Assembly (NCBI GenBank): GCA_020746875.1 | Contig: JAGTJL010000005.1 | Coordinates: 124,001-188,000, forward strand | Direction of reading: 5' to 3' | Length of the DNA stretch: 64,000 bases | From: Rhexocercosporidium sp. MPI-PUGE-AT-0058 | Taxonomy: Eukaryota; Ascomycota; Leotiomycetes; Helotiales | Shown here: one piece after another, positions 23,076 to 34,803 of the stretch | Layout: each line of letters begins with the position of its first letter | How positions within the stretch are numbered: the first letter of the stretch is position 1 | The notes under the pieces: generated by a model | The model's database searches: none | Seen by the model: only the letters and a program-made list of their open reading frames with translations | Told to the model about the DNA's origin: nothing | Translations under genes and position numbers: made by a program

Positions 23076-24836
23076 TCAATCAGACTTAACAGCAACCTTC
23101 TCCCCGTCCACAGCAACAGACTCTCCCTGAACCACAGTAGTTATCCTCTGTGCAGCACGCATGCTGCTACCACCACTTCCATTGTTCCCACTCAGCAAGC
23201 CATTCAAACCAGCCATCTCGCTATCATAATCCACATCCGAGAAATACTTGGCATCGAGACCCATAAGCTCGTCTTCCTCGTCGGCACGAATATGGCAATA
23301 TGGGATCCGATTGATGATGAACAGCAGGACGCATGTGATGACAAAGGACCATGCTGCGCAGACTGTAGCGGCGGCGAGTTGGTAACCCATTTGCTTCCAC
23401 TGCTGGTTCCACCATCCTCCAGCATAGGTCGTGCCAGACTTACCATCAAGAGCTGGGACAAATGAGGCGGCGAAGAAGCCGGTTAGGACATCGCCGACGT
23501 ATCCGCCTACTCCATGAAGAGCGAAGATGTCAAGACCTTCGTCGATTGAGATGAGGTGCTTGTAGCGGGTGGTGAAGAAACAGGCTGTGGAGGTCAGAGC
23601 GCCGACGAGAGCGGAGACGTAGACGGGAACTGTTTGATATTAGCCGAGTTCTTGAAAAAAAAAATTGAGACGAGGACGTCAAACCAAATCCCGCCGCTGG
23701 AGTGATTCCAACAAGGCCAGCGATAATGCCAGAGCAGAAGCCTAGAATGCTGAACTTGCGATCGAAGGCGTAGTCAAGTGCAGTCCAAGTGAGGCCGCCC
23801 CCACAAGCCGCAAAGTTTGTGTTGACAACGACGTAAATGCTACGAAGACTGAGATTGGCAGTTGATGCACCTGATGAACGTCAATACTATTAAAATGATT
23901 TCCAGGAAACAGCATATGTCATCGCTTACCGTTGAATGCGAACCATCCAAACCAGATAAGAATCGTGCCTAAGCCGACTAAGAAAGGATTATGAGGCCTG
24001 AAGTGAGGGAGTTTGGCGTGCAGAGATTCGCCATTAGGATCCTTTCGTGGTCCAAGCATCAAAGACCAAGCCAGAGCGGCGAAGCCACTTGCAATATGTA
24101 CGGGCCCCGAACCCGCAAAATCGTATACACCAAGCTTGTAAAGCCAGCCCGAAGGATTCCACTCCCAGTACTATTTCAAGTCAGCCAGACTTTCTTTACA
24201 CAAGGTTTTCGACTTTCTTACGGCAAGAACATAGTACACAAACGTTGTCCAACACAACAAGAACAGCATACTCGGCCCCAAACGTCCTCTCTCCAACATG
24301 GCACCAGCCAAAATCATAGCCGTAGCCGTAACGAATGTGAAACCAAATGCCGCATATAGAATGTCAGGAATATCGCTATTTGCCAAACTAGGCTGTGCGA
24401 GAACATTGTGCAGGCCTGCCAGAGAGAGGTCGCCGATGAAGGGACCAGTTGTGTGGGATTGGTAGAGGGAGTAGCCGTAGACCCAGAACTGAATACCACA
24501 TGCACAGGCACAGAACAGAGACTGGAAAATCATGGTGAAAGCTGATTTGCGGCGATGCATTCCGGAGTAGAGGAAACCGATGGCGGGGGTGATTTGCCTG
24601 TTGTTGTCAGTGGCGTCAATGAGTGGTACGTCAAGACGACACGTACCAACATAGAATCGTACAGACTAGAAGCCAACACAAATCTCCCTGTTTAATGTCA
24701 ATTACTATCCAATTACCGCATTCTAAGTTTCCCTAACCTTATCATACGGCGCATTCATGTCCTGAGTAAAAGGATCTCCTCCCTGCGGATTCGTCGCATA
24801 ATCCGGCCATTCTGTAATTGGAGTTATTTCCGCCAT
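23076..24836 (-). CDS. Ammonium transporter, Amt/Mep/Rh family
   Basis: About six exons read from the ATG at 24836 (MAEITPITEWPDYATNPQGG). Conserved stretches in order: GDLCWLLVC, QITPAIGFLYSGMHRRKSA, GIQFWVYGYSL, AAFGFTFVTATAMILAGAM, DFAGSGPVHIASGFAALAW, HNPFLVGLGTILIWFGWFAFNG, TNFAACGGGLTW, GFCSGIIAGLVGITPAAGF, DIFALHGVGGYVGDVLTGFFA and a final helix before NRIPYCHIRA. The two pore histidines of the family correspond to VHIASG and LHGVGG. It imports ammonium across the plasma membrane; fungal members also signal nitrogen status and are usually repressed by good nitrogen sources through GATA factors. The cytosolic tail (about 100 residues) is acidic and Ser/Gly-rich. Introns have standard borders (for example GTTAGG after Lys33, GTACGT after the LCW motif). 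No break seen. Confidence 0.93.
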
Positions 24837-25881
24837 GTTGTCTGTCGTTCAAACTTTGATCTGCAGGTACAGCTGTCGAAATTCCACGTGGAAATTCAGC
24901 GTCTGACTGGTTTCTGGGTAAGAGAAACTAGAGAATCGGAAGAAGTGGAAATATGTGGTTCTTAAGAGAATCAAGGCCTCGATTTCTCGACCCACCCATA
25001 TCTAGAGGACGCGCAAGGCTGATACAGATAACTGATAGTGACATAAGTTATTCGGCTCTATACTTTAACGGGAATACCGAGAACGACTGTTTCCAGGGGC
25101 TTGGTTCATTATGATCGGGGTATCCTCCCCGTCCAACCATGTTTGCACCCAATCGGCCACTTCTATTCATGATACCGAGGTCCAGAGTAACACTTTGTGG
25201 ACGTTGCAAACCTTGAAATCTGAGGTCCAGAGAGATATCTGTAGTGATAAGAAGAGCCTTCCGAAGACGATTGCTGGAATATTTTGCTTAACTGGGGAAG
25301 GAGGATTGAGGGTGGGCTTCGGGGCAGGTCTTGGACGCCCGCTTGGCTACCACATTTGACGCGTGCCAATGAAGCTGGAGTTTATTTTATTGGGAATGAG
25401 GACGTTCAAGTGAGTTGATAAAGCACCTCCTTATCTGTGGACACTGCCAATGTACTTGGCGAACTTGGTACCCTCTTGGCCCCCTTTTGAGCGGCAAGGC
25501 ACGTGATGGATATGCCCTTTGGAGTTGAAGAGAAGTATTTAAGCAGCTTGCCACTGGCTTCAGTCCAACATGAAGAGTGGCATGAACCGAGGTTATGTTA
25601 TACGTGGGAGCTTTCAACGAGGGGGATGTTGAGAAATGGAGAACATCGAACGATTTTCACCACCTCAGAACCAACTCAGCTTGGTGCGTTTCTGCTACTT
25701 TCAGTTTTGAACTGACCAGCATATCAGATCATGACAAATAACAAAAACTTCAATTGATGGTTGACCCATTGTGTATTTCTCTTGCACCAGACTTCCTTCA
25801 AAAAAACAGCCCACCAGACGAGCTTGGACGAGCGGTACATTGACAACCACTCATTGGTGCTTGATGAAGCATGCTGCGTCT
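24837..25881. other. Intergenic region, no gene seen
   Basis: Promoter side of the ammonium transporter and 3' flank of the sedolisin relic. GATA-type core motifs occur but are too frequent to call. No supported open frame. Confidence 0.45.
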
Positions 25882-26625
25882 CTAAGCTTCGGGGAAAAAA
25901 GGAGTGACGAAGCCAGTAACCGCATCGTAACTTTCTGGAGCTGAAAATCCGGTTGTATTGCAAACGCTTGCACTTCCACTTATCATATCTGGGAAAGTCT
26001 TGGAACCACCAGAATACAGCCAAGGATTCAAGAAATCCATCAGTGGCTTGCTTTCAGCAAACAGAGCATCATTGGCAAGACTGGATATTGCTGCTGCTTG
26101 AGGTATAGCTGCGGAACATCCACAAGAGGGACCAATGTCCCGTTCCAGAAAGTGACATAGCGATAGCCCTAGGCAGCAATATCCGGATAACCTCGACCGT
26201 CTAGATTGTAGAGATCTTGAAAATGATTTCCCAGTGACTTGAGACACATTGAAACAACATAACCCTGGTACTTCGGCCCAGGAAAATACCAGGAAAATAC
26301 CTTGAAAATCCGCCACCGAAGACATAGCCATTCCAACCATCTGTGGCGACTGCTTCTGTATGAGCCTCGTGCCGCCCACAGCTGTAAGGTATGGTCAAGA
26401 GGTAGGAAACACAGCTAGGAAAGTACTAGTGTTTTTGCCGCCATTGGGATAATAATTTCCATCTTCTCCGACACCACTATCTCTAGAGCCAAAGAGAAGA
26501 CATGCCACGAGCACCCACTTATGCAAACCAATTGCAAATAGCTTAAGCATAGAATACGGAAGTGTTTGCTCGTCATCTGCGTACGGTGTTGAGATGACTT
26601 GAGGTATGTCGCTTCGTGCAACTCA
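25882..26625 (-). pseudogene. Sedolisin (S53 tripeptidyl-peptidase) remnant
   Basis: Scattered over three frames of the minus strand are pieces of the S53 peptidase domain in the correct order: PQVISTPYADDEQTLP, then DSGVGEDGNYYPNGGKNTST, PYLTAVGGTRLIQK, FPGPKYQ, LYNLDGRGYPDIAA, and NDALFAESKPLMDFLNPWLY followed by SYDAVTGFVTPFFPEA. Family members are secreted acid proteases with an activating propeptide and a Ser-Glu-Asp triad. Here the N-terminal two thirds (signal, propeptide, Glu/Asp region) are missing. A TGA replaces the Cys before PYLTAV, a TAG at 26169-26171 stands where relatives have Gln, several frame shifts occur, and the catalytic Ser motif reads CGCSAAIP in place of GGTSASSP. 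It is a dead fragment, not a working enzyme. Confidence 0.8.
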
Positions 26626-27982
26626 ATAGTTCAGTCTGGCAAGATATGGCTACCTAGTATTCCTTGGGGTTGTCAAGTCTCATGTGTATAGTGGACCGCG
26701 GTGAGTCTCCTTCACCAAGTACGGAGAACGAGCTCGAAGAGGCAACGTAGAAACGAGTGCGGCAAATAGAGGAGGAGTGAATTCAGCATCAGGAGTACCT
26801 CGTCGCAGCGAAGAAGTGAGGGAGAACGGTGTTGAGTGGGAAAAGAGGGCATTTATACCTGAAGGCTTGATATAACTCAATCACCTACCTTCCTAGATGA
26901 AAGTTGGATCTCACTATGATCTAGCTAGCCATAAGCGAGAATCAAGCTCTTCGTTCGTTCGTTTGTTCGATAATTCGCAACCGTCAGGCAAAATTTGAAG
27001 CGCGATATTCAAGCAATTAGTAGGCAAGAAGGGATGAAGATGCAGCGATGACAAACACGATTGAAGGGAAAGCTTGTACCCCGCACTCGTTTCCATGTTT
27101 GCGAGGACTGCAAGCTCAAGGAGTAAGCAATAAACGTCCCAAACTTTTTATTGGTCAACACCCTTTTAGTCCGGCAGACTGTTGGTATGAAAGGGAGTTT
27201 TCTCTCACCAGTTAACATCCAATTTGGAGATTTGCTTGTTCTCAAGAATCGAAACAAAAGATTCAAACTTTAAGCGAGCCCATCACTTGAAGCTTGAAAA
27301 AAAAAAAAAAAAAAAAGGAGGAGACATCGGCAATAAAGAGATTGTGTTGCACCAAAATGCTTAACCACAAACCTATCGAAGGTTACTGGAGATTTCCTTG
27401 CCAATTTGCAACTGATTGGATAGGATTTTGGTGCACATTCGCTTCCGAAGAATCGCTTGTCCTCTTCCCATCTTTATCACGTCATGTATGCTAGTCATGT
27501 GTGCTGTGCCATTCAAGAACGAGGAATAGACAGGAAATTAACTCCGCTTTATTACTCGCATCCCCAAGTTCGTGGCATGGCAATGCAGTAGAGCCTCTTT
27601 GCCACCATAGCTTTCTCGCTTAAACACAACATGTAGCTAAACAAACAGAGGGAAGCATCACTCTAAAGCATCTTCATCATAACAATCTCGGGTGCATAAA
27701 GATAAGTTTATTTTGGATGCGTGATTATTTCCATATTCATTCCAGCCCGTTTGATAATACGAGAAGCCAGTCCTGCCAACCCATGCTATGCAAATAAGTT
27801 AGACACAAGAGTTATGTAAGCGACGAGCAATAGGTGTGCTCGTCAGACAGAAGTATATACAATAAGATAACCCCCATATCCTTCATCTCTTTTCTGAGAG
27901 TCATGAACAACAACTTCCACCACTTCCTACCACTGACAGCGACCGGGCTCAGGTGGAGACACCGACAGAAAGAAGTTTGCAT
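26626..27982. other. Gene-poor stretch with a poly-A run
   Basis: Contains a run of about 20 A at 27297-27316 and no supported gene. It is the 3' flank of the pectate lyase on one side and decayed sequence upstream of the sedolisin relic on the other. Confidence 0.45.
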
Positions 27983-28782
27983 TTAGCAGCTTGGGAGAGT
28001 CTTGAGGAGACCCTGAGCACCTTGGCAGTTCTTCTTAGTGGTGAGCTTTGGAGACTCGCCACCAGCAGACTTGAGGATACCCTTGAACTCCTGGCAGACG
28101 TTCTTGACACCGGTTCCGCACGAGCCGGAGATGTTCAGGATGTCTCCATAGTTGGAGTTGATGCCGGCAATGTCAGAGGTAACACCGTTGGCCTTGAGGT
28201 TGGTGATGGTGATGGAACGGGGCCCGTATTGCTTGGAGCAGTTGCCGCATGAGCGGAAAACCTTTCCAACACCGACCACAGTGTAGTCTTTGAGGGTGAC
28301 CGTTCCTTTTCCGTTGTGCTGGATGACCTTGTCCTTGGCGTTGGCGGCACCGCCACCTTGGATTAAAACATTACCGGTACCGAGAATGGAGATGGCATCT
28401 GTGGGGCAAGGAATCAGAACACAGCTTTTAGAGAAGACAGAAGAGCAGATGACTTACCCTCGCAGACGTCACGGAACCAAACGTTCTTAAGAGTGCATGC
28501 ACCCTTGCAGTGAACACCCTCTAATTGGTTGGCACCAATGATGACGTTAGAGAGGGTAGCACCATTCTCAAGGATGAAGACAGCGCTCGCAGATCCAGTG
28601 TCCTTGTCGGAGTTGCAAGGACGTCCACGGTCGTACTCTTTGTTGCCGAAGTCCTTGGAGCCAGTGATGGTTTGAGGAGCAGAGAGCGAGACGATGCTGC
28701 CAACACGGGTTGGGATCTTGAGAGATTGGGCCGAGGCCAAGGTAGCCAGAACCGCAGTGAGGATAGTAGTGGTGAACTGCAT
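27983..28782 (-). CDS. Pectate lyase, polysaccharide lyase family 3
   Basis: Two exons (28458-28782, 27983-28398; intron GTAAGT..CCCACAG) encode 246 residues, a normal PL3 length. The first 18 residues are a signal peptide ending in ASA. The mature protein shows the family landmarks: [96 protein letters not shown] and [13 protein letters not shown], ending in GLLKTLPSC. These form a parallel beta-helix that cuts polygalacturonate by beta-elimination with calcium, outside the cell. Eight or more cysteines suggest disulphides. The gene stands alone with long non-coding flanks; plant-substrate induction is likely but not visible here. Confidence 0.95.
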
Positions 28783-31700
28783 TTTGACGATGTGTTGTTC
28801 GTCGTGTTGGTTGATTAAGTTTCAGAAAATGAAGGTTGGAGCAAAGAACGTAATAGATGCAAAGATCTGGTAAAAAGAGTGTGAATGTATTGAACGAATG
28901 TGTAAACCTGGAATGAATGAAGCTGGAAAGGAAAGGAGCTATAATTGTAGCGGCACCGTCCTCCCTTATATCTGACTCTTCAGAGGCTCCATCACCAGCT
29001 TCAGTGAAGCTATCCAGGTTTCGCCGCATCGGATGGGTCTTTCGGACGGACATTATCTCAAGGTTCGAAGCACTTTACCTGACAACCATTTCCGATTGAT
29101 AGAGCGTGCTAGCATCCCAGAAGAAGCTTAACCAGCCACAAACAGCACCCAAATCCAAAGGAGGACCACAGAAAGTACAGGTCGAGGGATGAAACGCAAT
29201 GCCCATGCCTGTCAGCCAAGAAGCGCCAGCATCGAAGTTTCTCTTGGCCCTTTAAATACCACAGTGAAATATCACAAAGTGGATTTTGTGCATGCAGCTG
29301 AGTGGCGGAATCCCGCTTGACAACTCCTCCAGAGGTATGCTCAACGAAATGTAAATTTCCGTTCCGCTTGGCAGGCCCGCCTTGGCATCGTTTCCAGTAC
29401 GCCTCCCTCCGCCCTGGACACCTTGGCAGATCCACAAACACTTTATATGAAAACCCAGGGCAGTTTCCCGTTCGTCTGAATGGCGCTTCTGAGAGGCGAT
29501 CGCTTGGCGGCAAGGTTACCGCGCTCCTTATCAGATGGATGGCAGGCTGGATCGATGGGCAGCAGGGGAATTCGGCTCCTTCGGTAGGTTTACGAAATAA
29601 AAGGGCGTCGTGCAGGGTATCTCAACTCCAATCCTCTTTGCTAAGGTAGCTGAGCCTCTTGAGCTCTGGATATCGCCTGCCGGGAAGCTCCTTCGTAGGA
29701 AGAGATTTACTGAGGAGCGAGCCCTTGTGTATTTACAGATTCTGAGTCAACTTCCTCGAGGATACTGATTATAAGTATGTATAACCTGATGTATACTTTG
29801 CAAAGCAGCCAGTTCATGAGTAGTAAGCGAACTTTCCGAAATGGAACGCAAAAATATGTCTCGCATGGCGTGTTGATGTGTTATTTCTAAGATCCTGAGA
29901 AGTGTGTGTGACGTGATCTGCACACTGAAAAGTGAAAAGTGGTTCATCTCATCTCATTTCTCCGACACAACCCAGATGCAGCTGCAGCATGTGGGACTTG
30001 CACCATCTAGAATTTAAAAACGCGAACATCGCTCTCTTCTCGTTTTCGGTCCGAGGATTTTGCTACCATTTGTCATAAGGGGAAGAGGAAGAGGAAGAGG
30101 TGAAAATTTTCTGCCGGGTTTGTTACCAGTATTTTATTGGGACATTCCCCTTTCCTCCAGTCCATAATTGTAGCCAGTTACTTTTAGCTTTCAAAGGCGA
30201 AGCACTCTTCTCTGTTTCTCGGGCACAACGTGCCACCAGACTACCAGCTCTGGATAAAGCTGAAGAGTATGAAGGGAAAACGACATCATCTTGGTTCGTT
30301 TCACTTCTTAGTAAACGGAATTTCATGACCATCAACAGGTCATTCATACTTCCACCAACCATTTGATTCAATTTCAAGCAGGCAGAGTCTCAGTGTACCT
30401 CAACGAGATCTCATATGGCACACGGAGCGATTTTCCTTCTTAGCGGGATAATACGGCAGCAGATGTTTCCGCTTCGTTCGCGAAAAGAGATCTCGTCTAA
30501 TGGATTTTGACAACCCATGTTGCCGTCAAAGAGAGAGACCGGGGGAGTTAGTCTTTGCATCAATTCTGCGGCTACAGAAGGCTTCACTTAGCTCATCACA
30601 AAAATACAGCGAGACAGCGATACTAGGTCATCTAGTGAGCCCGTGCCTCCGCATAGATCTTACTCGCTTTCTTCGCGGGACTGGACTTATCTACAGTGGG
30701 TGTCCAGGTAACTTGTGGTTGGATATAGCCCTGCGTTCTCAGGCCGTCGAGTTCAGGCCCATGAAGAAAGCGAGTATGTAATCCTCCTTTATCTGGTAGT
30801 GGATGTCTCTATTTTAAAACCTGCACTTTGGAGGCGAGTAGTGGATCATGGCCTTAGGCGCGAATTCCAACAGAATCAAGGTGCTTCCGATGCATGAAAC
30901 AAAATAGACATTAGTTGCCTTTCCTCACTGAGCTTTAGATTTCATCCACGAATCGTGGGAAAGAGAACTGCTGTGACTTTTCACCTGATGTGTTTCGGAT
31001 GGGACAAAAGTGCAATGTTGAACCTGCATCAAAAAGTTCATACTCTCCTCTCATACTATCTGTCGTCCTAAATTCTCTCCTTCAAAATCAGAAAACTGTT
31101 GAAAAGCCTCCTGGCAGAGGATCTGAGGACCATGAGAAAGACAAGGTCCCAAGTTTCTCAAAGGAAGGACAAACAAAACAAAAATAGCTGCATAAAGTAC
31201 CCATCTCCATAGCCTAGTTTATATCCCCGAACCTCCGAAAGAGGATCTTTCAAGATTCCACCTTGTTCCACCTCACCTCGGACCAAAAGATCTCATTTAC
31301 AGCTTTACCACATATCAAGGGAGGGCTTCACTCCATGGAAATGATCCAGCATGCAAGAACCGTTCTGATTCACCACAAACATATTCTCACCATCGGAGAG
31401 TCTGTCAAAGTCCCGTCACCCAGGCCTTTCCGTTCCTCACGCACTACAAAAGAGTTATGTTCTCTTCACTCTTTCTACCTCGGTATAAGTTTGAGCGAGC
31501 TCCCCGAGAAACCAGTCCTCATTCAAAAGAGAAGAAGTTCTCTAGATCCATCGTCTGCAAAGAGCGATATCATCTTAAGCTAAGTCGTAAGCGGGCACAC
31601 TTTCTTCTCCTTTCCTCTCTGTATTTTAGGAAATTGTAGAGTGCAGCCAGCATTGAAACCTGCGTTTTTTTTTTCTTCTTTTTTTTTCCGGGTACGTCCT

Positions 31701-32292
31701 CAACTGCGGTGCGGATAGGACAATTTTCTAATTAACAAAAGTTTTAATAGCGTGGACAGCGTGGCAAGATCGATATGTAGGCTTCTCTTTCTGAAATTCG
31801 ATCTTTCCATGCCATGCGTGTGATGACCGACCAAATGCTACATACATGAAGCCGGAAATCAGAAAGCGAACATACCCATTGCTCCCAGGCTCCAGCTGCT
31901 CGGCCCTCCAGCTTCTGCATGTCTTATAAACACTCGTCTCGATTTTGTGAGTCATCTCCGAACTTTCCGGTGTGTGTAATTGTTCCGTGAAAGTGGAGAG
32001 CCGCGGATTGTGTTGTAGTAAGTCAAATTTCTTGCTTGGGTGTTAATTAACTTGGAGGAGCTGGCATGGCGGGTGCGTGGGAAGTGTGTATTTCACGAAC
32101 ACTGCTCGGTAATACCTTGGGAGTGAACCCAAGAGAATGGCCGGCAATCAACTCTGAGCAATACGAAATGATATTGAGTGAGCACCGTGTTGACTGAAAT
32201 AATTCTTCCTTTTGGATTGCAAAACATGACATTACCCTCTGACCTTTTTTCATTCTGTTCGCCAATCTACCTTCATGGCGTACACTGAGCAT
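28783..32292. other. 3.5 kb gene-poor region
   Basis: No open frame here shows a motif, a signal peptide or a consistent exon chain on either strand. Short homopolymer T tracts occur near 31663-31688. The left 300 bp would be the pectate lyase promoter. Confidence 0.5.
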
Positions 32293-33300
32293 TCAAGCAA
32301 CCATCTCTTTATTGCTGAAATCCCTTTTCTCACCATCACTCTTTGCACTCTCATTCTCCGTATCCTCTAGCCTCCCCTCCTTATCACCACCACAAGCCCT
32401 ATCATCAACCCAAACATCCACGCCCTTAACCCTAACACCCGGCTCCCTACCCCTCTCAAAGCGATTCAGTAACTCCCTACCATCACACAGCGTATCCTCA
32501 CCCGCAACCCAGAACGCCATCGGCGGCGTCCTGCTCTCATCGCTCACGCCATCCGAGAACTAAGTCTCCCCCGCCCTCGGCTCACGAACATGTTTCTCAA
32601 GCAGACAAGTAGCGAAATCCTCCTCGATCTTCCCAGGCACATTGCAGAAACAATCATGCAGGAGACCCTCCTTGACTTCTCTCTGGACCTGCTCTTTCGT
32701 CGATAAGATGCAGCCATGGGACGCGCAGCCGTCTTTCGACAACCACCACTTCATAGCTTCGAGGGAGATGAACGTTGGCGCGAAGAGGAAGTTGTGGGTG
32801 CGGAGGATGTTCTTGACGCCGAGGATGAGGGTGAAGAGGTGAACGGGATCGCCTGTTTGGGTTGGCTGCTGGACTGGCCGGGCTTGAGCTGGAACTGTTG
32901 GTTGTACGGCTTTGTCTTTCTTAACGGGACTAGGCACAATCCCTTTCTTAGCATGGACTGGTCTCAGGATATCAAATGGTTGAAGTGTAGGCGCTGGTGC
33001 TGGAGCCGGTTTGGCATGAACTGATCTCGGAATATCAAGAGGCTGAAGTACAGGTACCGGCATAGTAGCAGGCACCGAAGCAGTCTGTCCCTTCTTAGCA
33101 TGAGCCGGTCTCGGGATATCAAATGGTTGAAGTGTAGGCGCCATCTCGGTTACTGGCTATACCGTTTCTGTGTGAACCGGCTCATGGATCTCAGTTTCGG
33201 GATCTTCCTTTGCTTTCTTGTCTCGACGGATTTTAGGAAGGTTGGAGGCTTTGGATTTGAGTGATGCGAAGGCATGGCTGCTGACGTCGACGAGCTGCAT
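32293..33300 (-). pseudogene. Hypothetical repeat protein, one frame broken by two TAG codons
   Basis: Three open segments on the minus strand lie in exactly the same frame: 33300-33160 (starts MQLVDVSSHAFASLKSKASN), 33156-32563, and 32559-32296. They are separated only by TAG at 33157-33159 and TAG at 32560-32562, so 335 codons would be continuous without them. The middle part holds three copies of a 16-residue repeat, for example TLQPFDIPRPAHAKKG, followed by a proline-rich spacer and a folded-looking part (LFTLILGVKNILRTHNFLFA..KWWLSKDGCASHGC). The last part (MAFWVAGEDTLCDGREL..RFERGR) still looks coding. I recognise no family. It could be a decaying gene with C-to-T changes turning CAG into TAG, or a gene whose true start is the ATG at 33144 (MAPTLQPFDI) ending at the second TAG. 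Confidence 0.55.
32930..33144. repeat. Three direct repeats of about 48 bp within the hypothetical gene
   Basis: Each unit encodes the 16-residue pattern xLQPxDIxRxxHAKxx. The first and third copies are the most alike, the second is more diverged. Confidence 0.8.
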
Positions 33301-34803
33301 GGTGACTGAGATGAGTATGCTACAGTGGTGATCAGTGGGAATAGGTGCAAATGTGATCCAAGTTCGCGTAAGAAGCCGGTATAAACAATCGGGTTTTAAG
33401 TGTGCAAAAAGTATGGTACTTATGACGAAGAAGATGAAGAAGGGTAGACACAGAAAAGAAAGATAGGAAACCTGATGAAAGATTCTAGAAAGAAATTCGA
33501 AAGACACAAGACCACAGCTCAAGTTATACCATCACATGAGTCGTAAGCCGCAAGTATAACAGACATTTAACTTCCCAAGCAGAGCCCCTGGAGACAAATG
33601 GGCACCAAGCTACGATCAAGATGCGCAATGCGACTGGCATGGAGCTGACGACCGGGCATTCAGTATTGGAGAGGAAGTTTACCATACGCATTGTAGCTGT
33701 TTCAAGACTTGCATGCGCTTTGGTAGCTTGGGCTGAGCTTGGGTCGAGCTTTGTTTTGGTGGGGGGAGCTGGGGCGGATTCGCTTAGAGGGTGACCCCTG
33801 AAGGTTTTGCCCCTGGATGTGGGATGGGAAGAGAAGTCCAGCTCGTACATGAACACTGCGCTGCAACGTTCGTACATCCAGGTATCTCAGAGTTACCGCC
33901 ACATACATCTCCCGCCACGAGTCGCTCAAGAATTTCTTGCTTCTCAAGTAAAAGCAAGGTTTCATTTGTGCAACCTGTAATTGCAGGAGACTTCCAAATC
34001 CGACTTGCCCTGGGCGGGTCATCAGGAGCTCTATTAGGCATTCATGCTAATAGACACCAGCAGAGAAACTCACAGCAAACTTTCTCTTTCGCCGCTTGCC
34101 TCCTGTAATAGATCTCAAGATCTAGCCAGCCGGGCGAGTTCGTCCTACTGGATTGAGTCGTGAACATGAGGACCATGATACAGATGCACCTCACTCTAGC
34201 ATGACGCTCAAAAAAGGAGGGTACACTTTGCCTCTTCGTAACAAATCAGCGTAGATTATGCTGCCATGTGTTTTGGGGAAATATCTCGTTCTTATTATTC
34301 CATCCTTCAGTCCATGCCAATTATGCTACTTGACCGTCATGTGGACCCTCCATATGCATGGAGAACAGTCTATGCTCCATGCAGCCGTCCATCTACCACC
34401 AAAGGTAGAAAATTCAACCTTGAGTCCAAATAAATTCATGCTAGACGCCCAAAATGATCCCATCAGATTTGGTTGTTGTGAAATGCAGCCTGTATCGTGT
34501 GGCTGATGCGATGTGATATGATTTGTTGTAGTTTGATGCCCCAAACGCCCAACCCCCAAATCAAGAATTCAAAAATGCTCCCCCAACCCTCGTTATCCGT
34601 AATGCATGATATCGTTGTCGTGATATCATTTCGGTCTTTGACACGTATCTTTCCATGTTTGTCTGGTCTTAATTTGGTATATACCGACTGGATTGTGTTT
34701 CGTGTCGATTATGTCGCCTGACTCTTCTTGAAGAGCTTGATGAGTCTCGCCAAAGGCGTAGACATGAGCCTCTGATGTATTCGCATCTGCAAAGAGAGGA
34801 CCC
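33301..34803. other. Gene-poor stretch, no supported gene
   Basis: Minus-strand frames at 33702-34041 overlap and include a cysteine-containing segment (VCGGNSEIPGCTNVAAQCSC), but I could not build a gene with a signal peptide or a clean splice chain. Confidence 0.4.
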
